DNA of 64,000 nucleotides from Gemmatimonadota bacterium (GTDB taxonomy: Bacteria; Gemmatimonadota; Gemmatimonadetes; Longimicrobiales; Gaopeijiaceae): assembly GCA_013002885.1 (NCBI GenBank), contig JABDLS010000058.1, positions 62,001 through 126,000 of the forward strand, written 5' to 3'. The notes below the pieces were generated by a model. The model saw nothing but the letters and a program-made list of their open reading frames with translations. It ran no database searches and was not told where the DNA came from. This document shows positions 40,410 through 50,489 of the stretch, piece by piece (position 1 is the stretch's first letter; each line of letters starts with the position of its first letter). The translations under genes were made by a program, and so were the position numbers.

Positions 40410-41441
40410 GTGTATACCCGCTGCCTCGTCTGTGCTACGCCCTTCGAGCCGAACCAGGAGCTCGAACACGCACCGCACGGGCAGAGGCTGGCTTTCGACC
40501 CGACTCGAGGCCGGCTCTGGGTGGTGTGCCGGACCTGCCGCCGCTGGTCCCTCCTCCCCATCGAGGAACGTTGGGAGGCACTGGAGGAGCTCGAGAAGCT
40601 CGCCACGGACAAGGCGACGCTCCTGTCCCAGACCGACAACATCGCCCTTCTTCGCCACGGCCCCATGGAAATCGTCCGAGTGGGTCGCGCCCAACGCACC
40701 GAGGAGGCGTGGTGGCGGTACGGCCGAGAGCTCGCCTCGAGGCGGCAGAAGTGGAACAAGCTCGGCCTCGCGGGCACGGTTGCGGCCGGAGCCGTGGTCG
40801 CTGGTGGTTGGGCGGCCGGCGGCATCTCCATCTTCGGTGCCTGGCTCGTCATGGGGCACGGAAGCGATACGCTGCGCGACGGCGCGCGCTGGCTCCGTTT
40901 TGGAAGCTCGGCTTGGCGCGGGGACCAGGCGTGCGAGGCGTGCGGACACCGCTTTCGGGCACTAGCGTACCGCGATAGGGCGTCATTGGGCCTCTTCCCC
41001 ACCGACGAGACCGGTCAAGTAGAGCTCGTCGCCCGCTGTCCCCGTTGTGGGCACTATCGAGAGGCTGGTCTTCATCTGACCGGTGATGAGGCCGATCGTA
41101 CCCTCCGCCGCATCCTGGCTTATCATCACTTCGCGGGGGCGTCCGAGAAGCGGGTGTTCAAGGCCAGCCGCCTCATTCAGGAGGCGGGCTCACCCCAGGA
41201 TCTGACGCGCATCGTCGTCCGAAACGGAAAGCGCCTGGGCGACCTTCAGCGAACGGGTGGCATCGCCCTCGAGATCGCGGCCAACGAGGCTACGGAACAG
41301 CGCCTCCTCGAAGCCGAACTCGCCGAGTTGGAGGCGCACTGGAGGCGGGAGGAGGAACTCGCTTCCATCATCGACGGTGAACTCACTCCCCTGCCGGTAC
41401 TGGAGCAGATGCGACGGATGGTCACGGGCGGGAAGAACTGA
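40410..41441 (+). CDS. Uncharacterised protein with two zinc-ribbon-like modules and a central hydrophobic segment
   Basis: CLVC...CRTC and CEACGHRF...CPRC pairs flanking GTVAAGAVVAGGWAAGGISIFGAWLV; codes opposite to its neighbours. Confidence 0.7.
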   Translation: MYTRCLVCATPFEPNQELEHAPHGQRLAFDPTRGRLWVVCRTCRRWSLLPIEERWEALEELEKLATDKATLLSQTDNIALLRHGPMEIVRVGRAQRTEEAWWRYGRELASRRQKWNKLGLAGTVAAGAVVAGGWAAGGISIFGAWLVMGHGSDTLRDGARWLRFGSSAWRGDQACEACGHRFRALAYRDRASLGLFPTDETGQVELVARCPRCGHYREAGLHLTGDEADRTLRRILAYHHFAGASEKRVFKASRLIQEAGSPQDLTRIVVRNGKRLGDLQRTGGIALEIAANEATEQRLLEAELAELEAHWRREEELASIIDGELTPLPVLEQMRRMVTGGKN

Positions 41442-41459
41442 ACCCGGCGACGAAGGGAG

Positions 41460-43262
41460 TCAGTAGTCGACGGGCCTGAGGTAGAACTCGCCAATGGCGG
41501 TGGAGGAGAGGACCGCCACCGTCGGCAGCTCCCGCTTCCAGTGGGTGGAGTCCAGACGCCTCTGAACGACGGCAACGGCGTCCGCGTCGAAGCCCATCTG
41601 CACCACGGCGTCGGCCGCGTATCCTCGGACCATCCAGTGGAGGATCGGATCGGCGCGGTGGTACGAAATGCCGAGCTCGTCCTCGTCGTTGACGCCCTTC
41701 ACCAGGTCCGCGGTGGCGGGCTTGTCGATGATGACGTCTGGCACACCCAGATGGCGCGCCAGCTTCCAAACCTGTGTCTTGAACAGGTCTCCGATGGGAT
41801 TGATGGGCGGCGAGTCGTCGGCATGCCAGGTGAAGTACCCGAGGAGTCGCTCGCTCTTGTTTCCCGTCCCCAGAGGCAGCGCGTGAAGCTTGGCCGACTG
41901 ATCGAAGAGGATCACCGCCCGGAGTCGGGCCATGAGGTTGCCCTTCCGTAGAGAAGAGATGTCGGGCTCGTAGCTCTCCACGTACCGGTCGATAGGCTCG
42001 GAGATCTCGATGGTGCGGGCGTGGGCTCCGGTGTCCTCGAGGGCGAGCGTCGCGTGCTCCACGCTTTCCGAGCTGGACGTGCGGTAGGGCAGTCGGAAGC
42101 CGTATACGTTCTCCGGACCCAAGGCGCGGCAGGCCAGGTAGAGAGAGACCGCCGAGTCGACACCCCCGGACACGCCGACCACCACGCGTTCGAAACCACG
42201 GCGACGGCGTACCTCGTCGCGAATGAACTCGACGAGCGTCCGCTCGACGAGCTCGGTGTCGATGTCGAGCAGAGCCGGGTCGTCGGGGGCACCTCCTCCG
42301 TCGACGGCAGAGCCCCTCCCGGTGAGGCCCAAGGCGCCCGTCGAGGCCTCCGTATCGGACGCCGAGTCGTCTTCGCCGTTGCCGTCACCCACGGCGCGTC
42401 CCAGGGAGCGGCGCAGGTGAGGTAGCATCTGCTCCAGATCGGAAAGGAGCGGCGTAGCGTCACGCGCCCGATCGATGGCCGTGGGCTGCAGCGCCGCACG
42501 GGTCACCGTTTCGTCGAAGAGAGGGCCGCGGGCGATGATGCCGCCATCGGGTGCCACGGCCACGGAGCCACCGGGGAAGAGCTTGCCTCCCTCCGAGCCG
42601 ACGAGCTGCGAAACGGCTACGAACACACCGTGCTCTTCGGCCATCGCGGGTGCCAGGCGGTCCCATCGAGCGAGGTTCTCCGGACGCCCTTCCCCCTTCG
42701 GTCCGAAGTCTCGGGCAGGAGAGGCGCTCACCACCAGCATGAGCTCAGCGCCGCCCAGAGCGAGAATCGTCGCAGGCAACGAGTGCCACGCTTCCTCGCA
42801 AACGAGGATCCCCATCCGCCCGAAGCGCGTGTCGAACGCTCGCAGGTCCGTCCCCGGCTCCACGAAGCGCGCTTCGTCGAAGACCCCATAGGTGGGCAGG
42901 AACATCTTCCGATGGACGTGCCGAACGACGTAGCCCTCCAGCGTCGCCTCGAAGTAGGCGGCGCTGTTGTAGAGACGGCGGCGCCACCGCTCGTAGAAGC
43001 CCAGCACCACGTCCGGGGCGTCTGAGGTCGTCTCCCCCAAGGCCTTGGCCACGTCCTCAGCCGTCCGCGAGGCCTCCGACACGCCACCCTCCAGGAAGTA
43101 GCCGGAGAGGCTCGTCTCCGGAAAGACCACCAGATCGGTCTCACCGGCTTGACCGTCCACTATTTCGGCCACCCGCCGGAGATTGCCAGCAACGTCGCCC
43201 TTGGTGGGCTTGAATTGGGCCAGGGCCAGCCGAAGGGGTACGTCAGCGTGATCTTGTCTCAT
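41460..43262 (-). CDS. nadE: Glutamine-hydrolysing NAD+ synthase
   Basis: N-terminal nitrilase domain (VVFPETSLSGYF, VCEEAWHS), C-terminal VVGVSGGVDSAVSLYLA and GTGNKSERLLGYFT. Confidence 0.95.
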   Translation of the reverse strand: MRQDHADVPLRLALAQFKPTKGDVAGNLRRVAEIVDGQAGETDLVVFPETSLSGYFLEGGVSEASRTAEDVAKALGETTSDAPDVVLGFYERWRRRLYNSAAYFEATLEGYVVRHVHRKMFLPTYGVFDEARFVEPGTDLRAFDTRFGRMGILVCEEAWHSLPATILALGGAELMLVVSASPARDFGPKGEGRPENLARWDRLAPAMAEEHGVFVAVSQLVGSEGGKLFPGGSVAVAPDGGIIARGPLFDETVTRAALQPTAIDRARDATPLLSDLEQMLPHLRRSLGRAVGDGNGEDDSASDTEASTGALGLTGRGSAVDGGGAPDDPALLDIDTELVERTLVEFIRDEVRRRRGFERVVVGVSGGVDSAVSLYLACRALGPENVYGFRLPYRTSSSESVEHATLALEDTGAHARTIEISEPIDRYVESYEPDISSLRKGNLMARLRAVILFDQSAKLHALPLGTGNKSERLLGYFTWHADDSPPINPIGDLFKTQVWKLARHLGVPDVIIDKPATADLVKGVNDEDELGISYHRADPILHWMVRGYAADAVVQMGFDADAVAVVQRRLDSTHWKRELPTVAVLSSTAIGEFYLRPVDY

Positions 43263-43473
43263 CGAAGTGAGCGCGGTACAGGTGACGGGGTCGGCTCGTG
43301 CGTCGACACCAAGATACCCGATCTCTTCGCGGTCGTGGCAGCCCGGGTTTCCGCCCCGGGATCCCGCATGGCGAGCCGACCTCCGCGGCGACGCAAGGAA
43401 CGACGTGACGACAGGCGGTGTTAGAAGGCTTCTGAAGGCTGACCCACCAACGTTCGACCCTCAAGGGCTCTGC

Positions 43474-45069
43474 ATGATCACGAGATTCGTCGCCCCCGCG
43501 GCCATCGCCCTGGCACTGCTTCCGACTGGCGTTCAGGCGCAATCTTCCAACGGTTCTGACGGACAGCCTCCCCAGGTGGACGTTCTGGCCAGCGCCGTGA
43601 ATGCGATCTCACGCATGCACATGGATGCGTTCGCCGACTCGGTCCTATGGGAAGCGGCCATCGACGGTCTCATCAAGGCCCTCGATGATCCGTACGCGGA
43701 GCTCTTCACCCCAGCCGAGGCCCAAGCCTGGGAGGAGGACACGACCGGCAACTACTCGGGGGTCGGGCTACAGATCACCCAGCTCAACGACGAAATCACC
43801 GTGACGGCCGTCTTTCGGGGTTTCCCCGCCGACGAGCATGGCTTGATGGTGGGGGACGTCATCGTAGGCGTGAACACGCACGACGCCTCGGATTGGGGCA
43901 CGGATATGGCGGCAGACTCCATCCGGGGCCCGGTGGGGACCGACGTCGAGGTGCACATCAAGCGTAGCGGGTACGAGCAACCCCTTTCGTTCGACATCAC
44001 CCGCGCCGAAGTCCACGTCCCGGCCGTCTACAAGGGCGTGCTCGACGGTGATATCGGTTACGTGATCATGGACCGGGTGGCTCGCAACGCCGCGCGGGAG
44101 ATGAACGAGGCCCTGGCCGAGATGGCGGACAAGAACGGCCTCATCATCGACCTTCGCCGCAACCCCGGCGGATTCCTCGACGAGTCCCTCATGCTCGCGG
44201 ATCTCTTCCTTACGCCCGGATCCACGCTGGCCAGCACGGTACAGCGCGTACCTGGCGGCGAGGCCTCCGAGCCCGAGTCGGACTCGTACAACGATCGCTG
44301 GCCCCAGCTCGTGCCCGACCTACCGGTGGTCATCCTCGTCGATGAATTCACCGCCTCCGGGGCCGAGATCCTGGCCGGCGCCTTGCAGGATTACGACCGG
44401 GCGGTGGTCCTCGGGCAACGCACCTTCGGCAAAGGCGTCGTCCAGACGGTCATGAATCTGCCCTACGGTCGGCGCCTTCGCTTCACGACGGGATCGTGGC
44501 TCACGCCCCTAGGCCGCTCACTGCAGCGGGATCGAGACGCTCAGGGTCGCCCGATCACGGAGAACATCGACAGCCTGCCGCGAGTGGAGACGACAGCTGG
44601 CCGCTCGCTTATCGATGGCGGTGGGGTATTCCCCGACCTGGTGATCCGCGACGACACGCTCACCACCGCCGAGCAGAACTTCATCCGGAAGAGCAACGAG
44701 GCTCAGTTCCCTCTCGGGCTGAGGCTCACCGAGTACGGCTTCTCAGTGGCCGCGGACCGTCGCTCGTCCGGCGCCGAGCCAAGTCTTTCCGAGGCCGAGT
44801 TCGATCGATTCGTCAGCTCTCTCGTTGACGAGGGCATGGACGCGGCGCTCCTGGAGGACGAGCAGGTCCGGGGCTATCTGCGCTGGCGTCTCGAGATGGC
44901 GGTCGCGCAGCGAATGGACGATATCGCTGCCGAGGCGGAGTTCCGCATGAAACGCGATCCGGTCCTCACCGAAGCGGTCCGGCTGCTGCGTCAGGGTCCA
45001 TCCCAGCTGGAGCTCTTCCAGATGGTCGATGCCATGCCTGACGCACCCCAGGGTCCGGCGAGACGCTAG
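43474..45069 (+). CDS. S41-family C-terminal processing peptidase with PDZ domain
   Basis: Signal peptide, PDZ (YSGVGLQITQLNDEITVTAVFRGFPADEHGLMVGDVIVGVN), LIIDLRRNPGG, DEFTASGAEILAGALQDYDRAVVLGQRTFGKG. Confidence 0.93.
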   Translation: MITRFVAPAAIALALLPTGVQAQSSNGSDGQPPQVDVLASAVNAISRMHMDAFADSVLWEAAIDGLIKALDDPYAELFTPAEAQAWEEDTTGNYSGVGLQITQLNDEITVTAVFRGFPADEHGLMVGDVIVGVNTHDASDWGTDMAADSIRGPVGTDVEVHIKRSGYEQPLSFDITRAEVHVPAVYKGVLDGDIGYVIMDRVARNAAREMNEALAEMADKNGLIIDLRRNPGGFLDESLMLADLFLTPGSTLASTVQRVPGGEASEPESDSYNDRWPQLVPDLPVVILVDEFTASGAEILAGALQDYDRAVVLGQRTFGKGVVQTVMNLPYGRRLRFTTGSWLTPLGRSLQRDRDAQGRPITENIDSLPRVETTAGRSLIDGGGVFPDLVIRDDTLTTAEQNFIRKSNEAQFPLGLRLTEYGFSVAADRRSSGAEPSLSEAEFDRFVSSLVDEGMDAALLEDEQVRGYLRWRLEMAVAQRMDDIAAEAEFRMKRDPVLTEAVRLLRQGPSQLELFQMVDAMPDAPQGPARR

Positions 45070-45092
45070 CGAGCGCTACCGCAGCTTCGCCC

Positions 45093-46007
45093 TCAACTAC
45101 GGGGGTGGTACCGGGCGTGAAGCTTCCTGAGGTGTGCCCGGTCCAAATGGGTGTAGATCTGAGTGGTGGAGATGTCGGCGTGCCCAAGCAGTTCCTGAAC
45201 GGCTGCCAGGTCGGCGCCTCCCTCCACCAGATGTGTGGCGAAGGTGTGGCGCAGGGTGTGGGGCGAGACCTTCCGGCCGAGGCCTGCCCGGTCGCCGGCT
45301 TTCTTGACGATGGCCCACACCGACTCCCGTCGGATGGGGCGCCCGTGCGTGTTCAGGAAGACCCGGCCGTCGCCTCCCCCGGTATCCAGCACCGGCCGGA
45401 TGTCTCTCAGATAGCGGCCGAGTGCACGACGGGCTGGCTCACCGACAGGAACGAGGCGCTCCTTCGACCCCTTCCCGAAGACCGTGGCGAAGCCCTCTTC
45501 GAGTTCGAGTGCAGAGAGACGTAGGTCGACCAACTCCGACACACGCACGCCGGTCGCGTAGAGAAACTCCAACATGGCCAGGTCCCGCCAGTACGTCGGG
45601 TGGTCCGGGTCCGGCGCGTCGAGGAGGCGCTCCGTCTCTTCTCGAGTGAGGAAGTCTGGCAGCTTTCGTTGAACGTTCGGGGAATCCAGTCGATCGGTGG
45701 GATCCGTCTCGATGACGCCTTCGGCCAGGAGGAAGCCGTGGTAGGTGCGTAGCGCGGATTGCGCTCGCCGAATGGACGTGGGTGCCAACCCCGCGTTCTT
45801 GAGCTCGAACATCCAGCCGCGCAGGAGGGCCACGGACACGTCCTGGGGCGCCCTGATGCCCGCGTCGGTAACGAAGTGGAGCCACCGGCGGAGGTCTCGT
45901 TCATACGCCTGTACGGTCCGCGCTGCGAGACCTCGCTCGAAGGTCAGGTAGTCGTGGAACTGCTCCATGTGGAAGGCCCGCTCATCGTGGCTGGATGCCT
46001 CACTCAT
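45093..46007 (-). CDS. xerD: Site-specific tyrosine recombinase XerD/XerC
   Basis: LEFLYATGVRVSELVDLRL, HTLRHTFATHLVEGGADLAAVQELLGHADISTTQIYTH catalytic region. Confidence 0.93.
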   Translation of the reverse strand: MSEASSHDERAFHMEQFHDYLTFERGLAARTVQAYERDLRRWLHFVTDAGIRAPQDVSVALLRGWMFELKNAGLAPTSIRRAQSALRTYHGFLLAEGVIETDPTDRLDSPNVQRKLPDFLTREETERLLDAPDPDHPTYWRDLAMLEFLYATGVRVSELVDLRLSALELEEGFATVFGKGSKERLVPVGEPARRALGRYLRDIRPVLDTGGGDGRVFLNTHGRPIRRESVWAIVKKAGDRAGLGRKVSPHTLRHTFATHLVEGGADLAAVQELLGHADISTTQIYTHLDRAHLRKLHARYHPRS

Positions 46008-46617
46008 CGGGCGGCCTACGGGTACGGAGCCACCAGAGAAAGGCCGCCGCCCCGGCCACGAGGGCTGCCGCGGCGAGCCACCGGTTGATGCTACCCAACA
46101 CTCGTTCCAGGAAACCGAGATTCCGCCCGGCAAGCAACCCGAGTTGGACGAGGCCTCCGTACCACAGTGCCGATGCCACCACGATGGGAGGGACGACTCG
46201 GCTCCACGGTTGATGAGTGGTGCCTGCGAAGATGGGCACGACGGCCCGGATTCCCGGAAGGAAACGTGAGAAGAAGATCGCCGGAGTCCCCCAGCGTTCA
46301 TAAAAGGCGGCTACACGATCCATCTGGTGGGGACGCAGCAGATGTCGACCGAGGCCTCCCTCGAAGAACGGCTTTCCGTAGCGACCGCTCAGACCGTAGA
46401 TGAGGAGCGCTCCGCCGGCGTTGAAGATCCAGGTGCCAAGGAAGACCCAGACCGCATCGAGGCCACCGATCTCCGCCCCGACGAGGAAGCCACCGAGGGC
46501 TACGAAGGTGTCGGCGGGGACGGCGGGCACGAAGTTCTCGAGAGCGGCCCCCACCCAGAGGATGGCGTACAGCCCGGACTCGGAGACGCCGTTCATCCAG
46601 GCGAGGAAGTCCCTCAT
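46000..46617 (-). CDS. DedA-family membrane protein
   Basis: EN.VPAVPADTFVALGGFL; SRFLPGIRAVVPIFAGTT; multiple TMs. Confidence 0.9.
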   Translation of the reverse strand: MRDFLAWMNGVSESGLYAILWVGAALENFVPAVPADTFVALGGFLVGAEIGGLDAVWVFLGTWIFNAGGALLIYGLSGRYGKPFFEGGLGRHLLRPHQMDRVAAFYERWGTPAIFFSRFLPGIRAVVPIFAGTTHQPWSRVVPPIVVASALWYGGLVQLGLLAGRNLGFLERVLGSINRWLAAAALVAGAAAFLWWLRTRRPPDE

Positions 46618-46638
46618 TGTGTCCTCCTCGTCATGGGA

Positions 46639-47166
46639 TCAGTCCTCGGCCGACTCCGGCGTCGAGATGCGGGCCACAATCGCGACGGCGTGCACGGCGA
46701 TCCCCTCCCCCCTCCCGATCCAGCCCAGCCCTTCATTCGACTTCCCCTTCACCGAGACGCTTCCCGGCGGCACGCCAATCGCGTCTCCCAAACGGCGGGC
46801 CATGGCGCTGGCCCGGGGCCCGATCTTCGGGCTCTCGCAAACCACGGTCACGTCGACGTTCCCCACGCGATAGCCCCGCTCCTTCACGATCTCCGCCGCA
46901 CGGCGGAGAAGGCCTATGGAGTCTGCGCCCTTCCACCGGTCGTCCGTCGGAGGGAAGTGAGTGCCGATGTCACCGGCCGCGACCGCACCCAGGATCGCGT
47001 CCGTGACGGCGTGTGCCACGGCGTCGGCGTCAGAGTGGCCCGAAAGGCCCGGGTGGTCGGGAATCGCCACACCGCCCAGGACCAGCGGACGCTCGGCATC
47101 GAAGCGGTGGGAGTCGTATCCGGTGCCGACCCGGAATCCGGGCAAGGCGTTGGAAGGGGTGCTCAG
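46639..47166 (-). CDS. ispF: 2-C-methyl-D-erythritol 2,4-cyclodiphosphate synthase
   Basis: RVGTGYDSHRF, LGGVAIPDHPGLSGHSDADAVAHAVTDAILGA. Start either CTG 47166 (CTGA overlap with fabF stop) or TTG 47145. Confidence 0.93.
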   Translation of the reverse strand: MSTPSNALPGFRVGTGYDSHRFDAERPLVLGGVAIPDHPGLSGHSDADAVAHAVTDAILGAVAAGDIGTHFPPTDDRWKGADSIGLLRRAAEIVKERGYRVGNVDVTVVCESPKIGPRASAMARRLGDAIGVPPGSVSVKGKSNEGLGWIGRGEGIAVHAVAIVARISTPESAED

Positions 47167-48425
47167 TCCCAACCCCGAATGGCCAGGCAGACGTTGTGCC
47201 CGCCAAAGCCGAAGGAATTGGTGAGTGCAAGCCCCACGGGACGCTCGATGACGCCATGGTGGGCGTACTCGAGGTCGCACTCCGGATCGGCCTCCGAGAA
47301 GTTGATGGTGGGAGGGATCTTGCCCGTACGGCAGACCATGAGGGAGGCGATGGCCTCCAGGGCCCCTGCAGCACCCAGGAGGTGACCGGTCATGGATTTG
47401 GTCGATCCTACCACGATCTCGTACGCACGGTCGCCGAGGACCTGCTTGATGGCCTCGGTCTCGATGGCGTCGGCCATGGTGGACGTACCGTGGGCGTTGA
47501 CGTAGTCCACGTCACCGGGTCCCACCTTGGCGTACTTCATGGCCATCCGCATGGCCGACTGGGCACCGTAGCCACCCGGCGGTGGTGCGGTGATATGGTG
47601 TGCATCGGCGCTGAGGCCGTAGCCGACGATCTCACCCAGGATCTCCGCCCCGCGTGCCTCAGCGTGCTCCAATGACTCGAGGATCAGCGCTCCCCCGCCC
47701 TCACCCATCACGAAGCCGTCCCGATCGATGGAGAACGGACGGCTCGCGCCTGCCGGGTCGTCGTTGCGGGTGGACATGGCCTTCATCGATGAGAAGCCGG
47801 CGAAGGTCATGGGCGTGACGGTCGCCTCGGCACCCCCAGCGATCATGATGTCGGCGTCACCATGACGGATGTGGCGCATGGCGTCGCCGATGGCGTGAGC
47901 CGAGGAGGCGCAGGCAGACACCGTGGCGTAGTTGGGGCCCTGGAGATTCCAGCGAATGGAGATGAGCCCAGCCGAGATGTCCGGGATGAACATGGGAATG
48001 AAGAACGGGCTCACCCGGTTCGGCCCCTGCTCGATGAGTTTTCTGTGCTGCTCTTCGAAGGTGGAGATCCCTCCGATGCCGCTCCCGAAGATGACACCGA
48101 AGCGTTCGGGATTCGTGCCTTCCGGCACGCCCTCCAGCCCCGCGGATTTCAGCGCCTGCGCCGAAGCGGCCACCGCGAACTGCGACACTCTGTCGTGGCG
48201 ACGTACCTCCCGCTTGTCCATGTAGTCGAGCGGGTCGAAGCCCTTGACCTCGCAGGCGATCCGACACGCGAAGTCGTCGGTGGCCTCGAATGCGGAAACG
48301 GTGGCACCTCCACTCTTCCCCTCGAGCATGCCCGACCACGTGGACTCCACGTCGTTTCCGAGGGGGCTGACAACCCCCGTTCCCGTGACCACGACCCTCT
48401 TGGGGCCCTGCGTCCCGTTACCCAT
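47163..48425 (-). CDS. fabF: Beta-ketoacyl-ACP synthase II
   Basis: VVVTGTGVVSPLGNDVESTW; VSACASSAHAIGDAMRHI; NAHGTST; GHLLGAAGALEA. Confidence 0.97.
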   Translation of the reverse strand: MGNGTQGPKRVVVTGTGVVSPLGNDVESTWSGMLEGKSGGATVSAFEATDDFACRIACEVKGFDPLDYMDKREVRRHDRVSQFAVAASAQALKSAGLEGVPEGTNPERFGVIFGSGIGGISTFEEQHRKLIEQGPNRVSPFFIPMFIPDISAGLISIRWNLQGPNYATVSACASSAHAIGDAMRHIRHGDADIMIAGGAEATVTPMTFAGFSSMKAMSTRNDDPAGASRPFSIDRDGFVMGEGGGALILESLEHAEARGAEILGEIVGYGLSADAHHITAPPPGGYGAQSAMRMAMKYAKVGPGDVDYVNAHGTSTMADAIETEAIKQVLGDRAYEIVVGSTKSMTGHLLGAAGALEAIASLMVCRTGKIPPTINFSEADPECDLEYAHHGVIERPVGLALTNSFGFGGHNVCLAIRGWD

Positions 48426-48469
48426 CTCGCCCTGGCCCTTCCTTGTTCATCGAGCCGAACGGCCCGCCG

Positions 48470-48712
48470 TCAGTCTGCAGCGTTCTCGTTGAGGTACTTG
48501 ATGGCGTCCCCGACGGTCCGCATCTGCTCGGCGGCCTCATCCGGGATGTCGATCCCGAACTCCTCTTCGAACGCCATGACGAGCTCGACGGTGTCGAGAG
48601 AATCCGCACCGAGATCCTCCACGAACGAGGCTTCGTCGGTGACCTTGTCAGGCTCGACCCCCAGTTCGTTGATGATGATCTCACGGACTCTGGCCGCGGT
48701 AGGCTCACTCAT
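48470..48712 (-). CDS. acpP: Acyl carrier protein
   Basis: [28 protein letters not shown]. Confidence 0.97.
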   Translation of the reverse strand: MSEPTAARVREIIINELGVEPDKVTDEASFVEDLGADSLDTVELVMAFEEEFGIDIPDEAAEQMRTVGDAIKYLNENAAD

Positions 48713-48791
48713 CTGTGCTTCCCCCCTTTTGTGCCTTTGAAAAGCTTCGACTGATGGATCGTTCCAACGAAAACGGCGGTGGCCGCGAGAC

Positions 48792-49535
48792 CTACATGAC
48801 CATCCCGCCGTCGACCGCCAGAACCTGGCCGGTAATGTAGCGCGCACCGGGCCCTACGAGAAACCGCACGACCTCGGCGATGTCCTCGGGTTCACCCAGC
48901 GATCCCAGAGGAATCTGCCCCTTCAGGGCCTCCACCTGGTCCTCGCTGAGCGCGTCGGTCATATCGGTGCGGATGAAGCCCGGCGCGACGGCGTTACATC
49001 GGACACCACGCGAAGCCAACTCCTTTGCGACCGATTTCGTGAGGCCAACCAGGCCGGCTTTGGAGGCCGCGTAGTTGGCCTGCCCGGCGTTCCCCGTCAG
49101 GCCGACGACGGACGTGATGTTGAGAATAACACCCTCTCGGCGCTTCATCATGCCGCGCGTCACTGAGCGCGTGAAATTGAAGGCACCCTTGAGGTTGGCT
49201 GCGATCACTTCATCGAATTCTTCATCCTTCATTCGAATAAGGATGTTGTCCCGGGTGATCCCGGCATTGTTCACGAGGACGCCAACGGGTCCGAGGGCGT
49301 CCTCGACCGACTTCACCGTTTCGGATACCTGAGCGGGGTCCGCCACGTCGCAGGAGTAGCTCTGGTGACCCCGCCCAGGCAGGTCTGCAGCCGCGGCTGA
49401 GGCCCGTTCGGCGTTGCGGGCCACCAGCGCGACCTTCGCGCCAGCCTCCGCCAGGGCCGTGGAAATCGCAAGCCCAATGCCTCGTGACCCACCCGTGACG
49501 ATGGCAACGACGCCGTCCAGTTCCTTACCACTCAT
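48792..49535 (-). CDS. fabG: 3-oxoacyl-ACP reductase
   Basis: [46 protein letters not shown]. Confidence 0.97.
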   Translation of the reverse strand: MSGKELDGVVAIVTGGSRGIGLAISTALAEAGAKVALVARNAERASAAAADLPGRGHQSYSCDVADPAQVSETVKSVEDALGPVGVLVNNAGITRDNILIRMKDEEFDEVIAANLKGAFNFTRSVTRGMMKRREGVILNITSVVGLTGNAGQANYAASKAGLVGLTKSVAKELASRGVRCNAVAPGFIRTDMTDALSEDQVEALKGQIPLGSLGEPEDIAEVVRFLVGPGARYITGQVLAVDGGMVM

Positions 49536-50455
49536 TCGGATGACTCCCAGGAGGTGATGTCTGCCGGCTCCCCGACCGACCTGCTCGAGAGGCCCTTGGC
49601 GTTCCGCCGATTGAGGGTCGAGAGGACCTTCCCCGGTCCGAGCTCCATGAAGCGGTCGGCACCGTGGGTGACCATGCGCTGAACCGAGGCGGCCCAGCGC
49701 ACCGGAGAGGTGAGCTGCTTGACCAGGAGCTGACGCGCCAACTCTCCGGACCGCACAGGCTCAGCGGTGGCGTTCGAATAGACGGGGTAGCTCGGATCCC
49801 GGAAGGTCAGCTTCTCGAGATGGTCCCGCAGTCCATCGGCGGCTGGCTCCATGAGAGGCGAATGGAACGCTCCGGAAACGTTCAGCTCGACGACCTTCTT
49901 CGCTCCCGCCTCCGTGGCCAAGGCCATGGCCTCACGTACACCGGCCAGATCGCCGCTGATGACGACCTGCCCCCTGGAGTTGAAATTCGCCGGCACGCAC
50001 ACGCCGGCTTCCACGCGAGTGCACACGTCCTCGACGGTGTGATCGTCGAGGCCGAGGACGGCCGCCATTGCTCCCGGCCGGGTCACTCCGGTCTCGTGCA
50101 TGAGCTCCCCTCGCAGGCGCACCGCGGCCAGAGCATCCTCGAAATCGAGAGTGCCTGCGGCCACGTACGCACTGAACTCGCCGAGGGAGTGGCCCGCGGC
50201 CATCTCCACCGGGGGAAGCCGGTCCTGCACGACGCGGAGAACGGCTACAGAGTGGGTGAGGAGGGCGGGCTGAGCGTTCTTCGTCGCGGTAAGCTCGTCC
50301 TCGGGTCCGTCTGCCATGAGGCCGGACAGCGAGAAGCCCAGGACGTCGTCCGCCGTCGACAGGATGTCGGCCGCGGCGGGATGCGCTTCGGCCAATTCGC
50401 GGGCCATGCCCACGTGCTGGGAGCCCTGCCCGGGAAAGATCAGTGCGAGTGCCAT
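49532..50455 (-). CDS. fabD: Malonyl-CoA ACP transacylase
   Basis: FPGQGSQHVGMA, AAGHSLGEFSA, GAFHSPLM. Confidence 0.97.
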   Translation of the reverse strand: MALALIFPGQGSQHVGMARELAEAHPAAADILSTADDVLGFSLSGLMADGPEDELTATKNAQPALLTHSVAVLRVVQDRLPPVEMAAGHSLGEFSAYVAAGTLDFEDALAAVRLRGELMHETGVTRPGAMAAVLGLDDHTVEDVCTRVEAGVCVPANFNSRGQVVISGDLAGVREAMALATEAGAKKVVELNVSGAFHSPLMEPAADGLRDHLEKLTFRDPSYPVYSNATAEPVRSGELARQLLVKQLTSPVRWAASVQRMVTHGADRFMELGPGKVLSTLNRRNAKGLSSRSVGEPADITSWESSE

Positions 50456-50489
50456 GATTGGATGTGGCTGCGAGACGTGTGTCGAGCGG

